Shown: positions 54,721-62,948 of the stretch, one piece after another
Position numbering within the stretch: the stretch's first letter is position 1
How the letters are laid out: each line of letters begins with the position of its first letter
From: Agrococcus sp. ARC_14
Lineage (GTDB): Bacteria > Actinomycetota > Actinomycetes > Actinomycetales > Microbacteriaceae
Assembly (NCBI RefSeq): GCF_022436485.1
Contig: NZ_JAKUDO010000003.1
Coordinates: forward strand, 82,686 to 146,685
Length of the DNA stretch: 64,000 nucleotides
Reading direction: 5' to 3'
Made by a program: the position numbers and the translations under genes
Notes under the pieces: model-generated
What the model saw: the letters and a program-made list of their open reading frames with translations, nothing else
The model's database searches: none
Told to the model about the DNA's origin: nothing

Positions 54721-55448
54721 TCGGCCACCTCGGCGTCCTCCTCCGCGACGACATCCCAGCTGCCGAGCCGCGTGAGCCCTGCCGACTGCGCGAGCGCCAC
54801 GGAGGCGAGGTTGTCGAGCTGGCAGCGATACTGCGGCTCGTAGCCGAGGCCCAGCGCATGCGCGCTCATCGCGCGCACCGTCTGCCGCGCGATCCCCTGC
54901 CCGCGGAACCGCGGCAGTGTGAGCACGCCCAGGTCTGCGAGCGCGCTGCCCGCCCACGGGTACATGCTCGCCGCGCACGCGAGCTCGTCGCCGACGAAGG
55001 CGCCGAACACGAGCCAGTGGTCGAGCTCGACGTAGGCGTCGTCGAGGTCACCCTCGCTCGCCTCGCCCTCGAAGGCAGCGAATGCCTCGGCGTCGCCCTC
55101 GGTGAGCTGGCGGATGTGCGGGGGCACGGATTCCCGCAGCAGCGGTTCGTGCTCCTCCGCCGGGAGGAAGAAGAGGTGGTCCGCGCCGTGCAGCCGCACC
55201 GTTGCGCCGGCGAGCGCCGCCGCGAGCGCAGGGCGGTCGAGCTCGCTTCCGTCGGCGAGATCCAGCGCGGCAGCCATCTCGGTGGTCAGCGCGACGACCC
55301 CTGCGCCGTCAACGGGCTCGAGCACCGACAGTCGGCGCTCGTGCGACAGCGCATCGTCGACCACGACTCGGAGCGTGCCGCTCGCGCGCGGTGCCGCCGC
55401 TGCGGGCAGGTGCGGGAGCCAGTGCTCAGTGACAGTGCTGGAGTGCAT
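54717..55448 (-). CDS. GNAT family N-acetyltransferase
   Basis: The 243-residue protein has an N-terminal half of unclear fold and a C-terminal GNAT domain. The acetyl-CoA loop is LPRFRGQGIARQTVRAMSAH near residue 187, and LDNLASVALAQSAGLTRLG is the terminal part. The acceptor is unknown. The ATG is at 55448; upstream is a gap without a known promoter. Its N-terminal part (about 1-110) may bind the acceptor or a partner. Confidence 0.85.
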   Translation of the reverse strand: MHSSTVTEHWLPHLPAAAAPRASGTLRVVVDDALSHERRLSVLEPVDGAGVVALTTEMAAALDLADGSELDRPALAAALAGATVRLHGADHLFFLPAEEHEPLLRESVPPHIRQLTEGDAEAFAAFEGEASEGDLDDAYVELDHWLVFGAFVGDELACAASMYPWAGSALADLGVLTLPRFRGQGIARQTVRAMSAHALGLGYEPQYRCQLDNLASVALAQSAGLTRLGSWDVVAEEDAEVAD

Positions 55449-55601
55449 GGAGGCTTCCGATCCGGGTTGCTGCGGCGTACCGCGCCGCGCATGGCCGCGC
55501 CGGAAGCGCAGCCTTGCAGACTAGCTGAGCGGGGCTCTGACGCGCACAGGGCAGTGCGTGCCGGAGCGGCTCAGCCCAGCAGGCAGCGGCGGCGCGCGCG
55601 C

Positions 55602-55650
55602 TTCGGTCTCGTGACGCGTGCGGCTGCGCCGCTCGCTCCTCGACCTGCGG
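55602..55650 (+). repeat. REP-like single arm at the dnaE2 stop
   Basis: The sequence TTCGGTCTCGTGACGCG, a GTGCGGCTGCGCCGC core and GCTCCTCGACCTGCGG form one palindromic unit of the REP family. It ends just before the dnaE2 stop codon. The region from 55449 to 55601 shows no gene. Confidence 0.75.
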
Positions 55651-55651
55651 A

Positions 55652-58600
55652 CTACTGGAAGTCGCGCGACCCGCGGCTCGGCACCTCGAAGCGCTCGAGC
55701 CGATCGGCCAGCAGCGCGATCACGCCCTCCTCGGTGCGCTGCAGCATGCCGCGCACGATGAGCGCCGGCGCGTGCCTGGCGACCTGCTTCTGGTTGAGCC
55801 ACAGGCCCTTCGAGACGATCACGTTCAGCATCCCCGTCTCGTCCTCGAGGTTCATGAAGGTGACGCCCTGCGCCGTGCGCGGCCGCTGCCGATGCGTGAC
55901 GACGCCCGCCGAGTGCACGCGCCTGCCGGGCTCCGCCTCGGCGAGCGCCGCGATCGGCAGCACCCCGCGCGCGTCGAGCATCGCCCGCGCGTGCCGCACC
56001 GGATGGTCGTCGGTCGCGACGCCGGTCGACCAGATGTCGAGCGCCACCTGCTCCTCTGCGCTCAGCATCGGCAGCAGCGGCGGCTGCAGGCTCACCTGCG
56101 TGCCCTCCAGCTGATCCTCGCGCTCGGTGGCGGCCGGCCCCGCAAGCCACAGCCCCTCGCGGCGGCTGACGCCCAGCCCGTCGAGTGCCCCGGCGGTCGC
56201 GAGCGCCTCGAGCTCGCCGCGGTCGAGGTCGGCGCGGCGGGCGAGGTCGTGGATGTCGCGCAGCGGCTGCGCGCCGCGGGCGGCGACGATGCGCTCGGCC
56301 GCAGCGCTGCCGATGCCGCTCACGCCCGCGAGCCCCATCCGCACGGCGAGTCCCGCGTCGCGGCGGTGCCGCTCGCGCATCGCGAGCGTCTCCGTCGCCC
56401 GTGCCGGCACCGCCGGCTGCTCGTGCGCCATGCACGCGTCATCGCCCGCCGGCCACTCCGCGCGGTCCGTCAACCGGCCTGCTGGTCCCCCAGCCGTCTC
56501 AGCGCCCCGACCGACCGCCTGACCGGTTGACGGACGGGCCTCGAGCCCCGCGTCGACGCCCGAGCGCACCACGTCGGGCCGCAGCGTCTCCACGCCGTGC
56601 CTGGTCGCATCCGCCACCAGTGTCTGCGCCGACCAGAACCCCATCGGCTGGCTGCGCAGCAGGCCCGCGAGGAACGCCGCCGGGTAGTGCAGCTTCAGCC
56701 AGGATGAGGCGTAGACGAGCTTGGCGAAGGCGAGCGAGTGCGACTCGGCGAAGCCGAAGCCCGCGAAGGCCTCGATCTTGCGGTAGATCGCCTCGGCCAT
56801 CTCGGGCTCGATGCCGTTCGCCGCCATGCCGACGAAGAGCTTCGCCTTGAGCGCCGCGATCTTCTCCTTCGAGCGCTTCGAGCCGATCGCGCGCCGCAGC
56901 TGGTCGGCCTCGCCCGCGTCGAAGCCGCCGACCGCGACCGACATCTGCATGAGCTGCTCCTGGAAGAGCGGGATCCCGAGGGTGCGCTCGAGCACCGGCT
57001 CGAGCAGCGGGTGCGCGTAGGTGATCGGCTCCTGTCCGCTGCGACGGCGGAGGTACGGATGCACGGCGTCACCCTGGATGGGGCCGGGCCGGATGAGCGC
57101 GATCTCGATCACCAGGTCATAGAACGAGCGGGGCTTCAGCCTCGGCAGGGTGGCGAGCTGCGCGCGCGACTCGACCTGGAAGACGCCCACCGCATCCCCC
57201 TCGCAGAGCATGTCGTAGACGCCCGGCTCCTCGAGCGGGATGGTCGCGAGCGTCCACTCCTCGCCCGTGTGCTCGGTCGCGAGCGCCATGGTGTGCGACA
57301 TGGCGCTGAGCATGCCGAGGCCCAGCAGGTCGAACTTCACCAGCCCCATCCACTCGCAGTCGTCCTTGTCCCACTGCAGCACCGTGCGGTCCTTCATGCG
57401 CGCGGGCTCGATCGGGCAGACCGTGCCGACCGGCTGCTCGGTGAGCACCATGCCGCCGGAGTGGATGCCGAGATGGCGCGGCGCGTGCAGGAACTCGCCG
57501 GCGAGCAGCGCGACCGGCTCGGGGATCCCGTCGGTCTCGGGCTTCGAGTAGGACTCCACCGACTTCGACCAGGCGTTCTGCTGGCCGACGGCATAGCCGA
57601 GCGCCTTCGCGGCATCGCGCACCGCCGACTTCGGGCGGTAGGTGATGACGTTGGCGACCTGCGCGGCATTGCGGCGGCCGTAGCGCTCGTAGACGTGCTG
57701 GATGACCTCCTCGCGACGGTCGGCGTCGAAGTCGATGTCGATGTCGGGCTCCTCCTCGCGCATCATCGAGATGAAGCGCTCGAAGGGCAGCCGGTAGCGG
57801 ATGGGGTCGACGGCGGTGATGCCGAGGATGAAGCAGACGGCGCTCGCCACCGCACTGCCGCGGCCCTGGCAGAGGATGCCGCGGCCGTGCGCGAACTCGG
57901 CGATCTCGAAGACGATGAGGAAGTAGCCGGCGAAGCCCTTCTCGTCGATGAGGTGCAGCTCGTGGTCGATCCTCGCCTGCACCTCCGCGCTCGGGCGGGC
58001 GGCCCCGGCGGGATCGAGCACCGTGTCGTAGACGCGCGGCAATCGCTCGGCGACGAGCACCCGCAGCCAGCTCATGGGCGTGTGGCCCTGTGGCACCTCG
58101 GTCTTCGGCAGCTGCGGCGAGGCGGCGCGCAGGTCGAAGGCGAGCTCGCGGCCGAGCGCTGCCGCGGTGTCGATCGCGCCGGGGAAGGCGCGGAAGCGGC
58201 GGGCCATGACAGCGCCGCTGCGCAGCGAGGGCACGCCCCCGGCCGGCAGCCAGGCGTCGAGCTCGTCGATGGAGCGGCGGGCGCGCACGGCCGCGACGGC
58301 GTCACCGAGCTGCTGCCGCGCCGGGTTGGCGATGTGCGCGTTCGTGGTGGCGATCACCGGCAGCCGGCGCTGCTCGGCGAGCTCGGCCAGCACCCGGTTG
58401 CGCTCGAAGTCGCGCGGGTCGCCGATGTCGCTGAGCTCCACAGCGACGCGGTCGCGGCCGAACAGCGACGTGAGCCGGTCGAGCTCGTGACCGGCGGCAT
58501 CCGCCCCGTCTGCGTTGGCGCCGAAGCGGTCGAGCGCCTGGCGGACGGTGCCCTTGCGGCAACCAGAGAGGATGAGCCACTCGCCGTGCGCGGCCTCTGC

Positions 58601-59137
58601 GAGCCGGTCGAGCTCGAAGATCGGCCTGCCCTTCTCGCCCGGGCCGTGGATGTCGCTCGTGAGGTAGCCGTCGGTGAGCGCGGAGGCGAGCGCCGAGTAG
58701 CCGGCCGGCCCGGTCGCGAGCGCGATCAGGTGGCTGCCGTCAGGGTCGGGGATGCCGTTCTGCGGCGTCTCGAGGCCGAGCGTGAACTCGGTGCCGAAGA
58801 CGGTCGGCAGCTGCGCCTCGGCTGCGGCCTCGGCGAAGCGCACCGCCCCGTAGAGCCCGTCGTGGTCGACGAGCGCGAGCGCCTCGAGGCCCAGCCTGCG
58901 CGCCTCGTTGACGAGCTCTGCAGGGCTCGAGGCGCCGTCGAGGAACGAGTAGTGCGAGTGCGCGTGCAGCTCGGCGTAGGGCGTCGCCTGCTCGGGCGCG
59001 GGCACGCGGATGCGCTGCCTGCGAGCCTCGTCGAGCTCGGTCGCGTGCCCAGCGGTCTTGCCAGCGCCCACGTCGCGGTCGCTGAGGATGCCCTCGAGCT
59101 CGCGCCACGGCATCGCCGGGTTGTTCCAGCCGGCCAT
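55652..59137 (-). CDS. dnaE2: error-prone DNA polymerase III alpha, DnaE2/ImuC
   Basis: The 1161-residue polymerase starts at an ATG with GGAGGAGG upstream. It has a PHP domain with ELHAHSHYSFLDGASSPAEL near residue 55. The catalytic aspartates are in EEPDIDIDFDADRREE near residue 463, and a HhH segment and C-terminal OB domain follow. It is the translesion polymerase of the SOS mutasome with ImuB. At residues 868-891 an inverted-repeat element is read in frame within an about 50-residue insertion absent from typical homologues, which may explain a length above the usual about 1080. It lies 107 bp downstream of imuB. Confidence 0.95.
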   Translation of the reverse strand: MAGWNNPAMPWRELEGILSDRDVGAGKTAGHATELDEARRQRIRVPAPEQATPYAELHAHSHYSFLDGASSPAELVNEARRLGLEALALVDHDGLYGAVRFAEAAAEAQLPTVFGTEFTLGLETPQNGIPDPDGSHLIALATGPAGYSALASALTDGYLTSDIHGPGEKGRPIFELDRLAEAAHGEWLILSGCRKGTVRQALDRFGANADGADAAGHELDRLTSLFGRDRVAVELSDIGDPRDFERNRVLAELAEQRRLPVIATTNAHIANPARQQLGDAVAAVRARRSIDELDAWLPAGGVPSLRSGAVMARRFRAFPGAIDTAAALGRELAFDLRAASPQLPKTEVPQGHTPMSWLRVLVAERLPRVYDTVLDPAGAARPSAEVQARIDHELHLIDEKGFAGYFLIVFEIAEFAHGRGILCQGRGSAVASAVCFILGITAVDPIRYRLPFERFISMMREEEPDIDIDFDADRREEVIQHVYERYGRRNAAQVANVITYRPKSAVRDAAKALGYAVGQQNAWSKSVESYSKPETDGIPEPVALLAGEFLHAPRHLGIHSGGMVLTEQPVGTVCPIEPARMKDRTVLQWDKDDCEWMGLVKFDLLGLGMLSAMSHTMALATEHTGEEWTLATIPLEEPGVYDMLCEGDAVGVFQVESRAQLATLPRLKPRSFYDLVIEIALIRPGPIQGDAVHPYLRRRSGQEPITYAHPLLEPVLERTLGIPLFQEQLMQMSVAVGGFDAGEADQLRRAIGSKRSKEKIAALKAKLFVGMAANGIEPEMAEAIYRKIEAFAGFGFAESHSLAFAKLVYASSWLKLHYPAAFLAGLLRSQPMGFWSAQTLVADATRHGVETLRPDVVRSGVDAGLEARPSTGQAVGRGAETAGGPAGRLTDRAEWPAGDDACMAHEQPAVPARATETLAMRERHRRDAGLAVRMGLAGVSGIGSAAAERIVAARGAQPLRDIHDLARRADLDRGELEALATAGALDGLGVSRREGLWLAGPAATEREDQLEGTQVSLQPPLLPMLSAEEQVALDIWSTGVATDDHPVRHARAMLDARGVLPIAALAEAEPGRRVHSAGVVTHRQRPRTAQGVTFMNLEDETGMLNVIVSKGLWLNQKQVARHAPALIVRGMLQRTEEGVIALLADRLERFEVPSRGSRDFQ
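56465..56535. repeat. palindromic element inside dnaE2 coding sequence
   Basis: GTCCGTCAACCGG (56465-56477) and CCGGTTGACGGAC (56523-56535) are perfect 13-bp terminal inverted repeats around a 45-bp centre. The element is read in frame as part of a roughly 50-residue insertion in a loop. A related element lies at 59165-59234. Confidence 0.75.
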
Positions 59138-59164
59138 CGCTCACCTCCTCCCCTCTGCGCTCGT

Positions 59165-59234
59165 TCTTTCAACCGGTCTGACGGTGGTCCGACGGGATTA
59201 TTCCGTCGGCGCACCCCAGGACCGGTTGACGGAC
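59165..59234. repeat. related palindromic element between imuB and dnaE2
   Basis: TCAACCGGT (59169-59177) and ACCGGTTGA (59221-59229), followed by CGGAC, repeat the ends of the dnaE2 element. The inner CCGACGG/CCGTCGG forms a second stem. The total is 70 bp, similar to the 71-bp copy, while the core differs. It fills most of the 107-bp gap. Confidence 0.7.
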
Positions 59235-59244
59235 AAGCGCTTGG

Positions 59245-60834
59245 CTACGCATAGCGCCCCTCCGCGAGCCATGCGCCGTCGGCGTGCAGCAGCACCCACG
59301 CCTCTCCCTCGCCGTCGAGGATCTGCACGCGGTGCACCGTGTCGCCGAGCTCGCGCCTGCGGATGGGCCACGGCCCCGCCCAGGCCACCACCCGGCGGCG
59401 GTGCGCGGCGGGCGGTGAGAAGACGGCGGGGGATGCCTCGCGCACGTCGAGCGCTTGCGGCTCGACCGGGAGCCCCTCGGCGTCGGTGAGCAGCGCCGGC
59501 AGCGGCGGGCGGAAGACGACCGTCGGCCGCGGGGCCGGCAGCGCACCCGGCCACGGCCCCGCCGGCTGGATCGGCGCCGCATCGCCCCAGGGTGTGAGCA
59601 CGCCGCGCTCGGCCAGCAGCCTGCCGCCGCCGGTCGCCGCCGTCAGCACGGCCTCGCGGCCGAGCATGCTCTGCAGCCGCTCGAGCGCGTGCTTCGTGCG
59701 GTCGTCGATGCCGCCGCCGCCCCACAGGCCCGGCATGTGCTCGGTGTCGGCGTCGAGTCGCTCGGGCAGCGCCTGCACCTCGACCAGCGCGGAACCGAGC
59801 TCGCTCTCGCTGAGCTGCCAGCGCATCCGATCGACGATGTCGCTCGCGCGTAGGAAGCCCGGCTGTCGCCAGAGCCGCTCGCTCACGCGGCCCTCCTCGC
59901 CACGCAGCATGATGCGGATCTCGCTGCACACCAGCCGCTGCTCCGCCAGCTGCCGCACGAAGCGGTCGACCGGCTCTCGCACCGCGAGCGCCAGCTCTGC
60001 CACGCCCTCGATGCCTGGCTCGAAGACGAGCCGCAGCACCCGCTCCTCGCCGAGCCCCGCCTCGTCGACGCGACGGTCGTCGAGACCGCGGGCGCGGGCG
60101 AGCGAGACGAGCCCTGCGGCGCCGAAGCGGTCACGGATGCTGTCATCCGGCAGCTGCGCGAAGCCGCCGAGCGTGTGCACGCCGAGGCGGTGGAGCATGC
60201 TCGGCAGCTCGTCGCCGCCGAGCACCCCGACCGGCAGCGGGGCGAGGAACTCGCTGCTGCGACCCACGGGCACGATCGTCTCGGCAGCAGTCCTCGTCGC
60301 AACGGCGGTCGCCGGCGTCGCCGCATCAGCCCCGGCGGCCACCGCGAGCTCTGCCGTGAAGCGGTCGTCGGCGACACCGAACGCCGCGGTGAACCCGAGC
60401 GACTCGAGCGCATCCCGCACCGCCCCGATCGCGCGCGACTCGGAGCCATAGAACCTGCTCGCCCCGCGCATCCGGAACGCCAGCGCGCCATCACCGATGG
60501 CCTGCGCCGCCGGCACGACCGCGAGCACCGCGCGCACGACCCGCTCGAATGCGAGCGCCTCCCCCACCGGGTCGGCCTGCGCGAGCGCGAGCAGGGGCGA
60601 CGCGGACTGCGCATCGCGCACACGCATGCCCACCCGCACGCCGTCGGCACGCGCCCCCTCGTCGCAGGCGACGATGCGCAGCGCGTGCACGATCGCACCG
60701 GGCGAGCCGACCTCGCCACCCGCGGGCAGCGCCCCGGTCTGGCGCGCGACGACGACCGACCAGTCGGGCACGCGCAGCACGCCGATGCGGCTGTCGCGCC
60801 GCCGTGCGCTGCGCTCGATCGTCTCGCCGGTCAT
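59245..60834 (-). CDS. imuB: Y-family polymerase-like ImuB
   Basis: The protein has 529 residues from the ATG at 60834. The Y-family fold is present, with RIGVLRVPDWSVVVARQTG and a helix-hairpin-helix region LHRLGVHTLGGFAQLPDD. The catalytic acidic residues of active Y-polymerases are not evident, as in other ImuB proteins, which act as adaptors linking DnaE2 to the beta clamp. The C-terminal tail from about residue 400 is proline-rich. No imuA gene is upstream; the next gene is an unrelated TetR gene. A LexA box precedes the start. Confidence 0.9.
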   Translation of the reverse strand: MTGETIERSARRRDSRIGVLRVPDWSVVVARQTGALPAGGEVGSPGAIVHALRIVACDEGARADGVRVGMRVRDAQSASPLLALAQADPVGEALAFERVVRAVLAVVPAAQAIGDGALAFRMRGASRFYGSESRAIGAVRDALESLGFTAAFGVADDRFTAELAVAAGADAATPATAVATRTAAETIVPVGRSSEFLAPLPVGVLGGDELPSMLHRLGVHTLGGFAQLPDDSIRDRFGAAGLVSLARARGLDDRRVDEAGLGEERVLRLVFEPGIEGVAELALAVREPVDRFVRQLAEQRLVCSEIRIMLRGEEGRVSERLWRQPGFLRASDIVDRMRWQLSESELGSALVEVQALPERLDADTEHMPGLWGGGGIDDRTKHALERLQSMLGREAVLTAATGGGRLLAERGVLTPWGDAAPIQPAGPWPGALPAPRPTVVFRPPLPALLTDAEGLPVEPQALDVREASPAVFSPPAAHRRRVVAWAGPWPIRRRELGDTVHRVQILDGEGEAWVLLHADGAWLAEGRYA

Positions 60835-60844
60835 CCTGCAATGA

Positions 60845-60860
60845 TCGAACACACGTTCGA
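60845..60860 (-). promoter_or_regulatory. LexA (SOS) box of the imuB-dnaE2 locus
   Basis: TCGAACACACGTTCGA is a perfect TCGAAC-N4-GTTCGA palindrome, the actinobacterial SOS box. A TTGACT -35 lies at 60870-60865, and a weak GATCAT follows after 18 bp, so the box would cover the promoter. It ends 11 bp before the imuB start. Confidence 0.92.
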
Positions 60861-60944
60861 ACAGAGTCAAGTGGATGCGGTGTGTCGCGTCGCGGAGGGC
60901 CATCCAAGCCTCGGTGGGCCACAGGTTGGCTCTGGCGCCTCGAT

Positions 60945-61505
60945 CTAGGTGGCGGCTTGTCTCGCACCTGAGCCGGTCAGCCGGTGGACTGCGGCGCGCG
61001 CCGCGGCAGCGCGCTCTGCAGTCGAGCTGGCGCCGTGCGCGACGAGTCCCGCTGGCGAGAGCTGCCACGCCTGCGCGATCGCGTAGATCAGCATCAGCAC
61101 GTCCGCTGGGCGAAGCTCGCCCTGCTCTGGAAGGTGCATGGCCGACACCTTCTGGGCGTACACGTCGAGTGGCTCCGTCGTGGCCTGAGGCCGTTCAAGC
61201 TGTGCCCACATGCTGATGCGCAGCGCCCGCGGGTCGCGATCGTGGAACTCGACGAGCTCGGCGGCCCAGGCCGGCAGATCATCGGGTCGCGGGGGCACGG
61301 CCTCAGCCATGGCGCTGACCACATGCTCGAAGCTCGCATCGAACAGCGGGCTCTTGCCGCCGAAGTAGGCGTAGATCATCCGAACATTCGAGCCCGCCGC
61401 CGCGGCGATCCGGTCCACGCGAGCCCCTGCGAAACCCACCCGCGCGAACTCATCGCACGCGGCTGACAGCAGCCGTGCGCGCGTCGCTTCGGCGTCTCGT
61501 GCCAT
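60945..61505 (-). CDS. TetR/AcrR-family repressor
   Basis: The 186-residue protein has the TetR helix-turn-helix (about 8-52) with LLSAACDEFARVGFAGARVD and NVRMIYAYFGGKSPLFDA. The effector part is helical and unclassified. It is divergent from an F420-type reductase gene across a 72-bp gap that contains a perfect palindrome, its probable operator. Self-regulation is likely. The ligand is unknown. Confidence 0.92.
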   Translation of the reverse strand: MARDAEATRARLLSAACDEFARVGFAGARVDRIAAAAGSNVRMIYAYFGGKSPLFDASFEHVVSAMAEAVPPRPDDLPAWAAELVEFHDRDPRALRISMWAQLERPQATTEPLDVYAQKVSAMHLPEQGELRPADVLMLIYAIAQAWQLSPAGLVAHGASSTAERAAAARAAVHRLTGSGARQAAT

Positions 61506-61547
61506 CGGGCAGCTCCTTGCGTCGTGTCGTTCCCCATCCTAGAGTAG

Positions 61548-61563
61548 AAGTAAATGATTACTT
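61548..61563. promoter_or_regulatory. TetR operator
   Basis: AAGTAA-ATGA-TTACTT is a perfect palindrome next to a TAGAGT -10 (61540-61545) and 15 bp before the reductase start. It lies in the 72-bp divergent gap and is the most AT-rich site there. Confidence 0.75.
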
Positions 61564-61577
61564 ACTTAGGAGGATCG

Positions 61578-62006
61578 ATGCTGCAAGAGGCAGCCCAAGC
61601 ATTGGCGATCACACCGGCGTCGTCGGCTCGCGAACGCACGGTGGACATCACGACGATCGGAGCGCGGTCGGGTCGGGCTCGGCGGATCGAGATCTGGTTC
61701 TACCGAGCGTTCGGCGAGATCTACCTCACGACCACACCGGCGCGACGCGACTGGTTCGCGAACATCGTCGCCAACCCGCGCTTCACCATCCACCTCAAAC
61801 ACGGACTGCGCGCAGACCTCGCCGCCTCTGGCGAGGCGATCACCGACGAGTCGACGAGGCGGCGAGTGTTCGCCAGCATCATCGACGACCTCAATCAGCC
61901 CAGCAACCCCGCAGGCCTGCCGCAGCCGGTCGCGCCGCTCGCGGCATGGCTCGCCGGCAGCCCACTGGTCCACGTCACGTTCGAGGAGACCACCCATGAC
62001 CGCTGA
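61578..62006 (+). CDS. F420-type deazaflavin-dependent nitroreductase/quinone reductase family protein
   Basis: The 142-residue protein from the ATG at 61578 has AGGAGG eight bases upstream. TIGARSGRARRIEIWFYRAF and ANIVANPRFTIHLK match the split beta-barrel Ddn/DUF385 family that binds F420 and reduces quinones or nitro compounds. An upstream ATG at 61554 would add eight residues across the operator and use a TTA codon, so it is rejected. The last 11 bases overlap the SDR start. Confidence 0.85.
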   Translation: MLQEAAQALAITPASSARERTVDITTIGARSGRARRIEIWFYRAFGEIYLTTTPARRDWFANIVANPRFTIHLKHGLRADLAASGEAITDESTRRRVFASIIDDLNQPSNPAGLPQPVAPLAAWLAGSPLVHVTFEETTHDR

Positions 62007-62757
62007 CCGCATCGCCATCGTCACCGGATCCGCCCGCGGCCTCGGTCTCGCCGCCGCCGTCGCGCTGGCGAAGCGCGGCACACGCATCGTCATCACCTAC
62101 CGCGGGGAGCCGAGCAGAGCGGACGGAGCGCTCGACGCCGTCGCCGTCGCGGGTTCCGAGGCAATCGCCCTGCAGCTCGACGTCGCGGACGTCGACTCCA
62201 TCCAGCAGTTCGCGCACGCTCTGCCGGCCGCGCTCGAGGCGAGGTGGGGGAAGCGTGAGGTCGACGTGCTCGTGAACAATGCCGGTGTTGGTCGCTGGGG
62301 AGCTGTCGGCGAGATCGCACCCGACGACCTCGACGCGCTCCTCGACATCAACGTCAAGGGCACGATCCTGCTCACGCAGGCCGTCGTGCCGCACCTCGTG
62401 GACGGCGGCAGCATCATCAGCATCTCGTCCATGCTCACCCGCCGCGTCACCGTCGGCTCCGCGGCCTACGCCGCTTCGAAGGCAGCGATCGAAACATTCG
62501 CTCTCGGCCTCGCGCTGGAGCTCGGCCCACGCCGCATCCGCGTCAACACCATCGCCCCGGGACCCACCGCCACGGATTTCAACGGCGGCGCCATGCGCGA
62601 TGACGACGGCATGCGCGACTTCCTCGCAGCCAACACCGCGATGGGACGCGTTGGCGAGCCCGAGGACATTGGAGAGGCCATCGCCACACTTGCGACCGAC
62701 GGCGCTGCGTGGATCACCGCGCAGCGGATCGAGGCATCCGGCGGCGCGCTCATCTAA
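61996..62757 (+). CDS. short-chain dehydrogenase/reductase
   Basis: The 253-residue SDR has the NAD(P) motif TGSARGLGLAAAVA (10-23), NNAGVGRWG, the catalytic serine region SISSMLTRR and the active-site YAASK around residue 156. It ends with the substrate-side GRVGEPEDIGEAIATLATDG. The arginine-rich TYRGEPSRAD after strand 2 suggests NADPH. It overlaps the F420-type gene, so both oxidoreductases should be coexpressed under the TetR repressor. Confidence 0.93.
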   Translation: MTADRIAIVTGSARGLGLAAAVALAKRGTRIVITYRGEPSRADGALDAVAVAGSEAIALQLDVADVDSIQQFAHALPAALEARWGKREVDVLVNNAGVGRWGAVGEIAPDDLDALLDINVKGTILLTQAVVPHLVDGGSIISISSMLTRRVTVGSAAYAASKAAIETFALGLALELGPRRIRVNTIAPGPTATDFNGGAMRDDDGMRDFLAANTAMGRVGEPEDIGEAIATLATDGAAWITAQRIEASGGALI

Positions 62758-62908
62758 GAACGGTCGCTCCAGAGGCCCCGAAAGCGTGCTCTCGTGCCTC
62801 CACGTCCCGCTTCATGATGGGCCCCATGGCCATTGCCCCTCATGCTCAACCAGATCCAGTAGGTGAGTGTGCCGTGGCTGCTCTCGCGAACGAGGGAAGC
62901 CATGCGGA

Positions 62909-62939
62909 AGTGCGGGACGCGCATCACGCGCCCCGCACT
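62909..62939. terminator. terminator between SDR and surface-protein remnant
   Basis: AGTGCGGG-CGCG pairs with CGCG-CCCGCACT with one A-C mismatch around CATCA. It lies 10 bp after the remnant stop codon on the minus strand. Confidence 0.75.
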
Positions 62940-62948
62940 CCCAGCGGA

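Noticed and set aside
56738..59254. Plus-strand open frame of 838 codons opposite dnaE2
   Set aside because: The composition is that of antisense to a GC-rich gene. DnaE2 is clearly the real product.
61554..61577. Upstream ATG start of the F420-type reductase, with a TTA codon that would need tRNA-Leu(UAA)
   Set aside because: The extension crosses the TetR operator, and the downstream ATG has a perfect AGGAGG site.
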